From: Tetragenococcus koreensis
Lineage (GTDB): Bacteria; Bacillota; Bacilli; Lactobacillales; Enterococcaceae
Direction: 5' to 3'
NCBI RefSeq assembly: GCF_003795145.1
Contig: NZ_CP027786.1
Coordinates: forward strand, 1,240,001-1,304,000
Length of the DNA: 64,000 nt
A program made the position numbers and the translations under genes. Every line of letters begins with the position of its first letter. The first letter of the stretch is position 1. The notes under the pieces were generated by a model. The model saw only the letters and a program-made list of their open reading frames with translations, had not been told where the DNA came from and made no database searches. This document shows positions 41,785 through 50,026 of the stretch, one piece after another.

Positions 41785-41973
41785 TTATTTTTGTTTAAAA
41801 CGATCAAAAAATCCGATCGCATTTAAATAAAATCCAATAAAAGTACCTAATAAAACGCAAACGACGACTAATAATGTTTCTAAAAAGCCAATCGTCAGCA
41901 GAAGAATTGCCAATACTAAACCAATTCCACCGCCTAGGATGCCATATTGATAACGCTGAATTAATTCTTGCAT
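41785..41973 (-). CDS. DUF2273-family small membrane protein
   Basis: A 62-residue protein with two hydrophobic helices (GILGGGIGLVLAILLLTIGF and TLLVVVCVLLGTFIGFYLNAIGFF) and a basic end FKQK. DUF2273 proteins are always found beside asp23 and amaP. Function is not known in detail; membrane partner of AmaP is an inference. Confidence 0.88.
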   Translation of the reverse strand: MQELIQRYQYGILGGGIGLVLAILLLTIGFLETLLVVVCVLLGTFIGFYLNAIGFFDRFKQK

Positions 41974-41985
41974 TTGACAACCTCC

Positions 41986-42546
41986 CTATTCTACTTTGCT
42001 TCTTTCAGCTGCATTTTCTTTCCGCTCATCTTCTAAACGTACTTCTGTTTTAATATTATCCGTTGTACCCATCAAAGCAGAAACTTCATTTTTTACTTCA
42101 TCTACTAAAGCATTTTGTTTATCGGGTATACTCATAAACTTACGTAAATTACCAGCAATTTTTATCCTAATTTTTTGTTTATACATTTTTACTTTCACTC
42201 TAGGATTTTCAATAAAAGGTTCTTTGCTTACGATTTTCAGCACAAAATTTTCAACCGCTTTTTTCTGAACTTTTAAAGTACCATTTTCGTGTTTAATCGT
42301 TAGCGTATTGCTTTTTTTAGGATAAAAAATGGTCATAATTAAAAGCAACACTGCTAGCACGATAAAAACTAAGCTTAACCAAAAGAGGACTGGTTGAATA
42401 TATTGCCCGACGAGTGGGTAGTCATCCATTGAAATAAAATAAATTGGTAAATTGATTGCTTGTTGATTTTCGATAATGACAAAAAACAATGTGATAAATA
42501 AACCGAGCAACAAAATACTGATTAAAAGCTTTCGTAATTTCCCCAT
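41986..42546 (-). CDS. amaP: Alkaline shock response membrane anchor protein AmaP
   Basis: A 186-residue membrane protein with two helices in the first 95 residues and a cytoplasmic C-terminal domain (NGTLKVQKKAVENFVLKIVS, PRVKVKMYKQKIRIKIAG). It anchors Asp23 at the membrane in Staphylococcus. It is the first gene of the downstream four-gene operon, after a terminator that separates it from the first gls24 gene. Confidence 0.9.
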   Translation of the reverse strand: MGKLRKLLISILLLGLFITLFFVIIENQQAINLPIYFISMDDYPLVGQYIQPVLFWLSLVFIVLAVLLLIMTIFYPKKSNTLTIKHENGTLKVQKKAVENFVLKIVSKEPFIENPRVKVKMYKQKIRIKIAGNLRKFMSIPDKQNALVDEVKNEVSALMGTTDNIKTEVRLEDERKENAAERSKVE

Positions 42547-42586
42547 TACTTCACCCTCTCTGACACATTAGACGACCCAAAAACTA

Positions 42587-42642
42587 AAAGAGGGGGCTTT
42601 CACTATTTTAGTTATTAGTTGTTGTGAAGCCCCTCTTTTAAA
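42587..42642 (-). terminator. Terminator between gls24 and the amaP operon
   Basis: AAAAGAGGGGGCTT-TCAC and GTGA-AGCCCCTCTTTT form an 18-bp stem with a 24-base loop and T-run. It would make most gls24 transcripts monocistronic. Confidence 0.8.
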
Positions 42643-42654
42643 CCAAATGATAAG

Positions 42655-43215
42655 TTATTGGACTTTGGGTTCAGTTTTTTCTTTCGCTTTGTCGACACCT
42701 TCATTTATTTTTCCGGCTGCTTGGTCAGTTTTTTCAGACGTATAAGCACCTACAGTATCAGCAGCGTCACTTGCTTTGTCTTGCAAAGTTTCTTTATTTT
42801 GTTCGTATTCTTCTTCTGTTTGGATATCAGCCACGTTTACATTGACTTCAATCACATCTAAATGCGTCATTTTTTTAACTTCTGTTACAACAACTTGTTT
42901 AATTTCATCATAGATTTTCGCCGCATCTTTGCCATATTCACAGATAATTTCCATATCAACGGCTACTTGTTTTTGGCCTACTTCTGTTTCTATACCGGCT
43001 GTCACGTTGTCTGTATTAGCGATCTTCCCAGCAACAGATGAAAAGAAACCACCTTGGACATTCAATAAGCCATCTATTTTTTCCATTGCAATCCCGATAA
43101 TCTTTTGGATTACTTTATCGTTAAAAGTTAGTTCACCGGAGACTTGTGTATCCCCTTCAGTTGGTTGAACTGAATCATTTCCTGTTGAAACAAAATCTTC
43201 TGGTTGATTTGCCAT
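42655..43215 (-). CDS. gls24: Gls24/Asp23-family general stress protein
   Basis: A 186-residue Asp23-fold protein with VSGELTFNDKVIQKIIGIAMEKIDGLL, GKQVAVDMEIICEYGKDAAKI and a repetitive charged C-terminus TDQAAGKINEGVDKAKEKTEPKVQ. In E. faecalis Gls24 is induced by starvation and bile and affects virulence. It has its own upstream region and a terminator behind, so it can be expressed separately from its paralogue. Confidence 0.9.
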   Translation of the reverse strand: MANQPEDFVSTGNDSVQPTEGDTQVSGELTFNDKVIQKIIGIAMEKIDGLLNVQGGFFSSVAGKIANTDNVTAGIETEVGQKQVAVDMEIICEYGKDAAKIYDEIKQVVVTEVKKMTHLDVIEVNVNVADIQTEEEYEQNKETLQDKASDAADTVGAYTSEKTDQAAGKINEGVDKAKEKTEPKVQ

Positions 43216-43505
43216 GTTTATTCCTCCTTGCTTATTTTTATATCACTTGCTATTTTCAGCTTACTCATATCTTTTAATTTTTTCAAGCAAAACGCAAGAA
43301 CATCGTTATATTAAGTTCTAAAGAGGTTAAATTTATCCTGCTATAACGATATATGATGTTTTTTTAACATCCTATAAAGGATTCTATCTTCCCGTTAATA
43401 AAACAATGGGTTTACCCTAACATTAACCAACTTACTCATCTAATTGATCTACTCTTATTATATTTGAAATAAGTTTAAACTACCAGCAATAACCACTCAA
43501 ATCCC
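43216..43505. other. Intergenic stretch upstream of gls24
   Basis: AT-rich 290 bases containing the gls24 promoter. I see no ORF with a ribosome-binding site and no obvious sigma-B-type promoter; a small dyad around TTAACATCC is the only structure. Confidence 0.45.
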
Positions 43506-43682
43506 CTATATATTAACAATATGTACCCAAATAAATAAAGCAACGAATAAGGCAAGTCCTAAGTTACAAATCAAGCTAAAAATTGGTTTATGAATTTCAT
43601 CTTTTACAATTCCTTTTTTAACCTCTAAAACTATTTGTTCATAAATTGGGAAATAATCATCTAAGTCTACCTTAATAAACAT
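43506..43682 (-). CDS. Small single-helix membrane protein of unknown function
   Basis: A 58-residue ORF behind AAGGTAGG. It has a soluble N-terminal part MFIKVDLDDYFPIYEQIVLE, a basic region KKGIVKDEIHK, then one hydrophobic helix at about residues 35-56 (SLICNLGLALFVALFIWVHI). The helix, charge distribution and ribosome-binding site make it a credible gene. I do not recognise the family. It stands alone between gls24 and another membrane protein gene. Confidence 0.6.
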   Translation of the reverse strand: MFIKVDLDDYFPIYEQIVLEVKKGIVKDEIHKPIFSLICNLGLALFVALFIWVHIVNI

Positions 43683-43748
43683 TTTTTTCCTACCTTCGTT
43701 CTATTTGTTGTATATTATTGTTCCAACTTAACTGTCTTACCTAACTAC

Positions 43749-43799
43749 AAAAAAGCAGCACTTTTACACGATTTTCAGTCTCGTGCAAAAATGCTGTCT
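43749..43799 (-). terminator. Terminator of the 191-residue membrane protein gene
   Basis: GACAGCA...GCACGAGA and TCGTG...TGCTGCTTTTTTG form an interrupted stem with a T-run on the minus strand, 47 bases behind the stop codon. Confidence 0.7.
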
Positions 43800-43845
43800 T
43801 TAAAATAAATTTTTACTTTTTGTATTATTATGAAAAAAATATCCC

Positions 43846-44421
43846 TCAGCGAGAAGAAGATTTTTCATTGTCGTTGTTATCTTCGCTATCGGTGTTTACA
43901 AATTGAACTTCAAAAATCGTTTTATCTGCACTATTGTCACTAAATGAATCAAATTGAGCAACTAATGTAACAGCTTGCCATTTTTGTCTAATACTACTCT
44001 TGTATTGCATTTCAATCGTTAGTTCAGTTGGCTCTTCTTTTTCTATTAGCGCTTGTTTTAACCCATCATGTACCTTGTCATTTACAGGAAGTAAATAGCT
44101 TTCATTTCCTGGCAAAATATGAACATATTTATTTTGTAGGGACTCATTGTCCAAATAAATATCAATATTAATGTTTTTTGCGGTGCCGCCGCCTAGATTA
44201 TATAGACTAAAGTAATCAATGCCTTCTTCTCCTATTCTTAATAAGTCCACGGCGTTTTGCAATTTAAATTTGCCATCTTCATGAATAATAAAAGTTTGTT
44301 CAAATCCAAGAGCTGGGCTAAAACCTAAGCGCATTTGATAAAGTTGCATTGAAACAGATATAAAGTAAAAAAATGCCATCACAAGCGTGCCAATAGAACC
44401 AATAGCGTTAATAACATCCAT
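43846..44421 (-). CDS. Membrane-anchored protein of unknown function
   Basis: A 191-residue protein. One N-terminal helix (about residues 8-26, IGSIGTLVMAFFYFISVSM) is followed by a beta-rich soluble part with FSLYNLGGGTAKNINIDIYL and ELTIEMQYKSSIRQKWQAVT and a polar end SEDNNDNEKSSSR. The YNLGGGTAKNI pattern is common in anchored proteins of unknown role. AAAGGAG precedes the ATG. Single gene with its own terminator. Confidence 0.7.
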   Translation of the reverse strand: MDVINAIGSIGTLVMAFFYFISVSMQLYQMRLGFSPALGFEQTFIIHEDGKFKLQNAVDLLRIGEEGIDYFSLYNLGGGTAKNINIDIYLDNESLQNKYVHILPGNESYLLPVNDKVHDGLKQALIEKEEPTELTIEMQYKSSIRQKWQAVTLVAQFDSFSDNSADKTIFEVQFVNTDSEDNNDNEKSSSR

Positions 44422-44810
44422 AAATTATCGCTCCTTTATTCTTTTTTCTAAGAGTCTTGCGAAAAATCCAAGTGGCTCCTACTGTTTACAATAATGTTTA
44501 TTATTAAATAACCTGTTTTCAAATATACAAACTCTGATGTTGCGTTTATTTGTCTATCAGCAGCAAAAACAGTCATTACATAACTTAGTATAAAATAAAA
44601 CTTATTTTTAATAAAGATTTTTCATCTGTCAGTTTTTAGCCTACGGATTCTCGCACTCCAATAATTAACTTTTCTCTTCCAACTTGTATAATTGCTTGTA
44701 TAGGGCTCTTTTGTTAGGATGTTAGTTATAAGAAAGATCGTCATACGGCAATTTTAGCTGGTTTCAATGAATGTGTTAATTACCAACAAATTCTATCAAA
44801 GGACCAAACC
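44422..44810. other. Intergenic stretch, possibly with a gene remnant
   Basis: About 390 AT-rich bases. On the plus strand a short open frame with KKDRHTAILAGFNECVNYQQ just before the terminator has no start or ribosome-binding site. It could be the end of a lost gene; I do not recognise it. Confidence 0.35.
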
Positions 44811-44855
44811 AAAAAATTCCGCGTAAAGTTAGTCATGCTTTACGCGGAATTTTTT
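44811..44855. terminator. Strong bidirectional terminator
   Basis: AAAAAATTCCGCGTAAAG and CTTTACGCGGAATTTTTT form a perfect 18-bp stem with a 9-base loop. It lies behind the GNAT gene on the minus strand. Confidence 0.88.
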
Positions 44856-44918
44856 TGATTGATTGAAGGCAAGCAGCTTTGTAAAAAAAGCTTAAGTGAA
44901 GCAGCGATTTCTTTTCGT

Positions 44919-45542
44919 TCAAGCGTGAACTTTTTTACGGTAGCTCCAATCTTTAACACTGCGTCCGTCGATGGTTAAGTCGGCTTCTTTGTATTCGTCA
45001 AAGCCATTTTTTTGGTAAAATTTACGATTCAATTCGGTATTGGTGGCTAAAAATAAGGTCCCTCCACCGTTTTTCTTGATGTAAGGCACAATAACACAAT
45101 CCAGTATTTCACTACCCAATCCTAGTCCTTGGGCTTTGCTAGAAATAGCTAGCATATCTAGATACCAGCCTTTACTTTGTGAGCTGGCTACAGGCTCCTC
45201 TACATTTCTCATTAATTTCAGATACCTCAGCGTTTTAAAAAGAAGTCCTTTTCTAAGCAGACGATAAAAACCCAATCGAATATAGGAAATAAATTCTCCT
45301 CGAACATCTTGTAAATCTTTTAATAACGCCACACCCATTAAGTTTTGTTCATCGATGACCACAAAACATTTATGCTTAGCCATAAATAACTTCGCATTTA
45401 TATATTGTAATTCGTAAATAAATTGATATCTTTTTTTCCTATCTTCTTCGATAATTGAAAATAAGGGATAATCCAAAAAAGAAGTTGCCAATAATTCTGC
45501 AACACTTGTAAGATCCTCTTTATTTGCTTCTCGAAAACGCAA
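44919..45542 (-). CDS. GNAT-family N-acetyltransferase
   Basis: Acetyltransferase of 207 residues: RFREANKEDLTSVAELLATSF at the start, acetyl-CoA motif LAISSKAQGLGLGSEIL, and FLATNTELNRKFYQKNGFDEY. I choose TTG as start, because GGAGG stands seven bases before it and would lie inside the coding region if the ATG nine codons upstream were used. Related to the GNAT beside the UvrA-like gene. Substrate unknown. Confidence 0.85.
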   Translation of the reverse strand: MRFREANKEDLTSVAELLATSFLDYPLFSIIEEDRKKRYQFIYELQYINAKLFMAKHKCFVVIDEQNLMGVALLKDLQDVRGEFISYIRLGFYRLLRKGLLFKTLRYLKLMRNVEEPVASSQSKGWYLDMLAISSKAQGLGLGSEILDCVIVPYIKKNGGGTLFLATNTELNRKFYQKNGFDEYKEADLTIDGRSVKDWSYRKKVHA

Positions 45543-45727
45543 AATGTTCACCTCCAACTCATTTTTCATATGTTTATCTTAAATAGTGAATTTTGTTTTA
45601 TTTTACCTGATTTAAAGGAGGTTGCCATCAGACTTTTAGCCTATCTTTTGCATTGGCAATTTTATTTATAAATTTTTTATGCAAAAAAATTTAAAGTTGA
45701 ACGTTTTTCCTGATCTTTCTATCAAAA

Positions 45728-46528
45728 TTATTTATTGGATAAACGTCGATTTACTTTTTGAATGACATCAGGTAATTCACTTATCGTTTGGATTGTAAAA
45801 TCAGCTCCGTTTTGTAAAAAAGTGTCCTCCACTTTCTGGATTTTTTCTGCTTGTTCTTTTTCCGATAATGCTTGAAATTCTGCCAAAGTTAGACCTAACT
45901 CTGAACTTCCTATGATCACACCTGCTGACCAAACGCCAGCATTGCGTGCTTCTTTTAAATCTTGTAGAGTATCGCCTACTTTGATCACTTTATTTGTAGC
46001 TGTCATTTTTAAAGATTCCATATTGCGAAAAATCATATACGGATAAGGTCGACCTAGTGAATTTGTGTCCACTGAAGTATAACAAGCATCCACTTCGAGT
46101 CCTTTTTTACGCGCCTCAGCTAATAAAATTTCCATCATTTTTGGCGTATAACCGGTTGTAGAACCAATTTTTAGCCCCTTTGCTCTTAGCCAATTGATTG
46201 TTTCTACTACACCAGAAATAGGTTCAGAATAACGTGGCAAAATTGATAGTAATGTTGTTTCAAATGTTTCGTAAAGATTTTGAAGATCTTGTTCATTAGA
46301 TTCACGTTGCAATGTTTCTTTCCATAGTTTGTTGATCCTAGGCATCGCTAACATGGCACGAAGATGTTCCAATTTGTTCAAACCCATAGGTTCTCTTGCT
46401 TCTTTAGCTGATACCGTAATGCCGTGCTTTTTAAATACTTCAATAAAGGTATCGACTGGAGCGAAACAACCAAAATCTACTGTGGTCCCCGCCCAATCAA
46501 AGATAACGCCTTCAACCTCTGATCCCAT
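45728..46528 (-). CDS. phnX: Phosphonoacetaldehyde hydrolase (phosphonatase)
   Basis: HAD-type enzyme of 266 residues that splits phosphonoacetaldehyde into acetaldehyde and phosphate. The nucleophile region is IFDWAGTTVDFG (D11), the Schiff-base lysine of the cap is in REPMGLNKLEHLRAM (K52), then GSTTGY and KVGDTLQDLKEARNAGVW. Spacing agrees with known PhnX. The usual partner PhnW (aminoethylphosphonate transaminase) is not here. Instead it lies downstream of a TIM-like/YjbQ/aldolase operon, separated by a terminator, so the source of its aldehyde is unclear. Confidence 0.88.
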   Translation of the reverse strand: MGSEVEGVIFDWAGTTVDFGCFAPVDTFIEVFKKHGITVSAKEAREPMGLNKLEHLRAMLAMPRINKLWKETLQRESNEQDLQNLYETFETTLLSILPRYSEPISGVVETINWLRAKGLKIGSTTGYTPKMMEILLAEARKKGLEVDACYTSVDTNSLGRPYPYMIFRNMESLKMTATNKVIKVGDTLQDLKEARNAGVWSAGVIIGSSELGLTLAEFQALSEKEQAEKIQKVEDTFLQNGADFTIQTISELPDVIQKVNRRLSNK

Positions 46529-46711
46529 TCAATCACATCCTTAATCTTCTTTGCTTATGTAAAGCTGGATCTATACTTAGTATATTGACTTATTCAAATG
46601 CTTACGTCAATAAAATCAAGCGATGTACAAGTAAACAATTAGAGAACGTTCAAGTTTAAAAAAGTACTCTCTCTAAAGTTAAGTATTTTAAATACTCAAT
46701 GGGCAAAAATA

Positions 46712-46749
46712 AACCAAGTAAATTCGTTTTTAGCAAATTTACTTGGTTC
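46712..46749. terminator. Terminator between the class II aldolase gene and phnX
   Basis: AAACCAAGTAAATT and AATTTACTTGGTT form a 13-bp stem with a short AT loop and T-rich flanks. It begins just behind the aldolase stop and would make phnX depend on readthrough or its own promoter. Confidence 0.8.
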
Positions 46750-46753
46750 TTTT

Positions 46754-47593
46754 TTAAGCTTTAACTGACTTTGTTTCAAATACAGTATAATAATGATCTA
46801 AAACTTCTTCCATTGTTTGATTAGCGATATTTTTTAACTCTAAATAATCTTTAGGCTGTTGATCTTTAATCGCGGAAAAAGCATCATTAATAAAGTCGGA
46901 GAAAATATTTACTTTACTAATACCATGTGTTGCACAGTGATTCAAATTCGTATCGCCACTAGAAGACCCGCCGTGTAAGACAAGCGGTATTTCTGTCATT
47001 TGGTCAATCTCTTCTAACCGATCAAAATTAATTTGGGGCGCTGCTTTGTAAATCCCATGGGCCGTTCCAATTGAAATGGCTAAAGAATCTACTCCAGTTT
47101 GATCAACAAATTCAAGCACATCCTCTACTTCTGTATAAATCGAATCGGTCATCGTAGGTGATTCTGAAAAGTCGTTAGAACCAACATGCCCTAATTCTGC
47201 TTCTACTGTTACATCAAACTTATGCGCATATTCGACTACCTTTTTTGTGATTGCTATATTATCTTTAAATGACTCACTAGAAGCATCTATCATGACTGAA
47301 GCAAATCCTAATTCAATCGCTTTAAAAATAAAATCCGTATCTTCGCCATGATCTAAGTGAAGAATAATTGGAACATCACTTTTTTCTGCTAAAAATTTGC
47401 CAATTAACGCGGCTTCTTCAATCGATAGCACTTCTCTATGTGACTGTGCATAAGCCAAGATCAAAGGCAGTCCTCTTTTTTCGGCAACAGTAACGTAAGA
47501 ACGTGCAGTATCTAAATCAATGAAGTTCGTCGCTGGAACAGCAAAGTTCTCTTTTTTAGCATCAAGTAATATTTTTTTGGAGTTCACTAACAT
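46754..47593 (-). CDS. Class II (ketose-bisphosphate) aldolase family protein
   Basis: Zinc-dependent aldolase of 279 residues, clearly different from the glycolytic Fba at 60 kb. Zinc and catalytic residues are visible in ILHLDHGED, AELGHVG, GTAHGIYK and VLHGGSSSGD. It lacks the C-terminal pattern of true FBP aldolase and groups by eye with GatY/KbaY-like sugar-phosphate aldolases. It is the third gene of a SorC-linked operon. The substrate is unknown; with a TIM-like isomerase in the same operon a short phosphorylated ketose is plausible. Confidence 0.87.
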   Translation of the reverse strand: MLVNSKKILLDAKKENFAVPATNFIDLDTARSYVTVAEKRGLPLILAYAQSHREVLSIEEAALIGKFLAEKSDVPIILHLDHGEDTDFIFKAIELGFASVMIDASSESFKDNIAITKKVVEYAHKFDVTVEAELGHVGSNDFSESPTMTDSIYTEVEDVLEFVDQTGVDSLAISIGTAHGIYKAAPQINFDRLEEIDQMTEIPLVLHGGSSSGDTNLNHCATHGISKVNIFSDFINDAFSAIKDQQPKDYLELKNIANQTMEEVLDHYYTVFETKSVKA

Positions 47594-47621
47594 TTTCTCT
47601 CTCCTTTTAAATTGGTTATTT

Positions 47622-48140
47622 TTAATTACCCATCATTAATAAATTACAGGTTCGATTACGTTGTCTGTTTTGATCCCAATCTACAAAATAAATGTAGCCG
47701 ACCGAACCGATTAGCGGTTCACCGTCTTTAATAATTAAAGTCTGGCTGGAACCAAAAAGAGAAGCTCGTAAATGGGCATCTGCGTTTAAAATCGTTGTTA
47801 AATCATTAGGATAATCCGGTGTTTGTTGTGATAGTTCTTCTAAAAAACTGACATGTTCAGCTCCTGGATATAAGTAATCGCTTTCTGTTAATTGCCTAGG
47901 AATCAGTTTGTCCAAAATACGATTCAGATCCACTTGTAATAACTCATCGCCATTCCAATCCTTATCATGTACAAATTCTTCAAAGATAACCGAACAGGTA
48001 GTATGTTGAGAGCTAACAAAACATACGCCATCCTGCACACCAGCCTCTTGAATTTGTTGTCGCACTTGCTCAGTGATGTCTGAATAAGTGACTCTAGTAC
48101 CATTTGATTTAACTTTTAACGAGCCGTGTTCAATTTTCAT
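47622..48140 (-). CDS. YjbQ-family protein (UPF0047)
   Basis: A 172-residue protein of the YjbQ fold, with SSQHTTCSVIFEEFVHDKDW, PNDLTTILNADAHLRASLFGSSQTL and GEPLIGSVGYIYFVDWDQNR. The HTT and H-x-R residues form the conserved anion-binding site. Some members show weak thiamine-phosphate synthase activity, but the real role is unsettled. Here it is placed between a TIM-like isomerase and an aldolase, three bases behind the first. That suggests a role on a phosphorylated sugar or aldehyde. Confidence 0.87.
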   Translation of the reverse strand: MKIEHGSLKVKSNGTRVTYSDITEQVRQQIQEAGVQDGVCFVSSQHTTCSVIFEEFVHDKDWNGDELLQVDLNRILDKLIPRQLTESDYLYPGAEHVSFLEELSQQTPDYPNDLTTILNADAHLRASLFGSSQTLIIKDGEPLIGSVGYIYFVDWDQNRQRNRTCNLLMMGN

Positions 48141-48142
48141 AC

Positions 48143-48838
48143 TTATTTTTCCTCTCTTTCTTTATATATGCGATTGACCGCTTCAATCATTTCTTCTAAC
48201 ATTTTTGCAGGAGAATCTGCTTCGGTAATCCCACTGGTACAACCGGTGCCATCTGCCCCCATTTGCAATGTATGGTAGACATCTTCTGGTGTGCTTATCC
48301 CAGCAGCTTGTAAAATGAAAATATTTGGATCAATCTCTTTAATCGCACTGTTCGTTTTTTGTATATAACTCTCATCGCTTGTCTTGCCCGTACCAATTAA
48401 TTCAGTCGGTTCGCAAAGTAAAATATCCGGTTTCAGTAACGCGATCGAACGCGCTTCTTCTAACGAGTTAGCGCATACAATTGTTTTGATACCTAAATCT
48501 TGAGCTTTTTCTATGGATTGAACAAGCTCTGCTAGTTGTAAAGGACGTTCGGCATGATTTAAAAAGACGGCTCGTGCGCCAGCTTGGTAAATCGACTCTG
48601 GCAATACTGCGCCCATCCCGCGTCCTGGATCGATACCGTCCATATGTTGCGCTGTGACAATAATATGTTTGGTATGCGACGCAATATTTGCTAAATCTGC
48701 ATAAGGGGCTGTCACAAGTATAGTTAGATAAGGATATCTTTCTGCTAATTCATCTGCTTTTTTTGCTAATTCCAAGAGTTGCTCACCGTAAAAATAGGAC
48801 TTCGGATTAAAGGTAAAAAATGGCGCCTGTATTTCCAT
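48143..48838 (-). CDS. Triose-phosphate-isomerase-like protein (non-glycolytic paralogue)
   Basis: A 231-residue TIM-barrel protein. Equivalents of the catalytic residues remain: lysine in FNPKSYFYG, histidine in FLNHAERP and glutamate in LLCEPTELIGTGKTS, while the standard strings GNWK, GHSERR and YEPVWAIGTG are changed. This resembles TIM paralogues such as L-erythrulose-1-phosphate isomerases (EryH/LerI). The ATG behind GGAAGAG is used. It is the first gene of the operon, divergent from the SorC regulator. Confidence 0.85.
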   Translation of the reverse strand: MEIQAPFFTFNPKSYFYGEQLLELAKKADELAERYPYLTILVTAPYADLANIASHTKHIIVTAQHMDGIDPGRGMGAVLPESIYQAGARAVFLNHAERPLQLAELVQSIEKAQDLGIKTIVCANSLEEARSIALLKPDILLCEPTELIGTGKTSDESYIQKTNSAIKEIDPNIFILQAAGISTPEDVYHTLQMGADGTGCTSGITEADSPAKMLEEMIEAVNRIYKEREEK

Positions 48839-48857
48839 CGATCTCTTCCTTTCCATT

Positions 48858-48961
48858 TGTAAAATTATTTTACATTTGATATAATTTAGTATAACTTTCA
48901 CAAGATTTAATGTCAACACAAAATTTACCAAATGATAATCTGTTTTTCATTTGATAAATAA
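48858..48961. promoter_or_regulatory. Divergent promoter/operator region of the SorC-controlled operon
   Basis: Minus strand: TTGACA (48911-48916) and TATACT (48888-48893) are 17 bases apart, a near-consensus promoter for the TIM-like operon. Between it and the start lies a perfect 17-bp palindrome TGTAAAATTATTTTACA (48858-48874). The motif CATTTGATA occurs at 48872 and 48949, and its inverse near 48928. These are good candidates for SorC-type binding sites. Confidence 0.7.
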
Positions 48962-49019
48962 AACCTCGTGTTATAATAAATGAAAATACACAAGAATTTT
49001 ACCTGTATAGGAGAACATA

Positions 49020-49946
49020 ATGAATAATAGAGATAAAATGATAGTAAAAGCTGCTTTGCTTTTTTATAAAGAAAACGTGAACCAAACTGAAATAGCCCAA
49101 CAACTAGGCGTTTCTAGACCTACTGTTGCGACTTTATTGAAAGAAGCTGTAGAACGCGGGATCGTTAAAATTTCCATTCAAGATTCGGAAATTATGAATT
49201 TTGAACAACAAGAAATCTTAGCGAAAAAATATGGGCTAAAAACCGTGCTCATTTCTTCAGCAAGCGATTCGGAAGATGAGGCAAAACAAGAAGTTGGCAA
49301 CTTATGTGCAACTTTTGTGGAAAACAACCTAAAGCGTATAAAAAGTCTAGGGATCGGTTGGGGTTCTACTTTGAACAAATTTGCAGAAGCTGCAAGTTTT
49401 CATCATTTTGAAGACTTATCGATTGTACCGCTTATTGGAGGTGTTGATGTTTCCAATGTCAAAAATCAATCCAACCATTTAGCTTTTATATTGTCGCAAA
49501 AATATAATTGCAATGTTGATTATTTTTATGCTCCAGCGATTGCTGAAAGTTTGGAAATGAAGGAAACGTTTGACAAATCACAATTTATTAACAATATTAT
49601 CCGCAAAGGAAAAAATGTCGACATGGCAATTGCTGCGGTAGGCAATCCAATTGAATCCTCTTCTTATCGAAAGTTGGGTTATTTTAGTGAAGAAGATTCT
49701 CGAGAGATGAAGGAAAAAAACGTCATTGGTGATATACTTGCAACGTTTTTCAATCAAGAGGGCCAGCCGGTCGCAACAAATATTTCACAAAAAATAATTG
49801 GTATTAATTTAGAGGATCTGATGAACATCAAAGAAGTTGTGGTTGTAGCTTCTGGAAAAGAAAAAGCGCCTAGTATCCAATATTTGCTAAAACAACCTGT
49901 CATTGACCATTTAATTATTGATTCAGAAATTGCGGCTACATTATAA
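49020..49946 (+). CDS. SorC/DeoR-type sugar-binding transcriptional regulator
   Basis: A 308-residue regulator. The N-terminal helix-turn-helix VNQTEIAQQLGVSRPTVATLLKEAVERGIVKI is followed by the SorC effector domain with KRIKSLGIGWGSTLNKFAEA, DLSIVPLIGGVD and a late VVVASGKEKAPSIQYLLKQPVIDHLIID. Such regulators bind phosphorylated sugars. It is transcribed away from the TIM-like/YjbQ/aldolase operon and very probably controls it. GGAGAACATA precedes the ATG. Confidence 0.93.
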   Translation: MNNRDKMIVKAALLFYKENVNQTEIAQQLGVSRPTVATLLKEAVERGIVKISIQDSEIMNFEQQEILAKKYGLKTVLISSASDSEDEAKQEVGNLCATFVENNLKRIKSLGIGWGSTLNKFAEAASFHHFEDLSIVPLIGGVDVSNVKNQSNHLAFILSQKYNCNVDYFYAPAIAESLEMKETFDKSQFINNIIRKGKNVDMAIAAVGNPIESSSYRKLGYFSEEDSREMKEKNVIGDILATFFNQEGQPVATNISQKIIGINLEDLMNIKEVVVVASGKEKAPSIQYLLKQPVIDHLIIDSEIAATL

Positions 49947-50026
49947 GAAGAATCCTAAACAGGTGTATTTTTCATAAGTGGCAAACATGATACTATAACA
50001 GTACTAAGAAATGAAGGAGTAGCTAC

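Noticed and set aside
42655-43215. Recent tandem duplication of gls24
   Set aside because: The two Asp23-family proteins differ throughout and are separated by amaP and the DUF2273 gene, the standard arrangement of this locus; the duplication is ancient.
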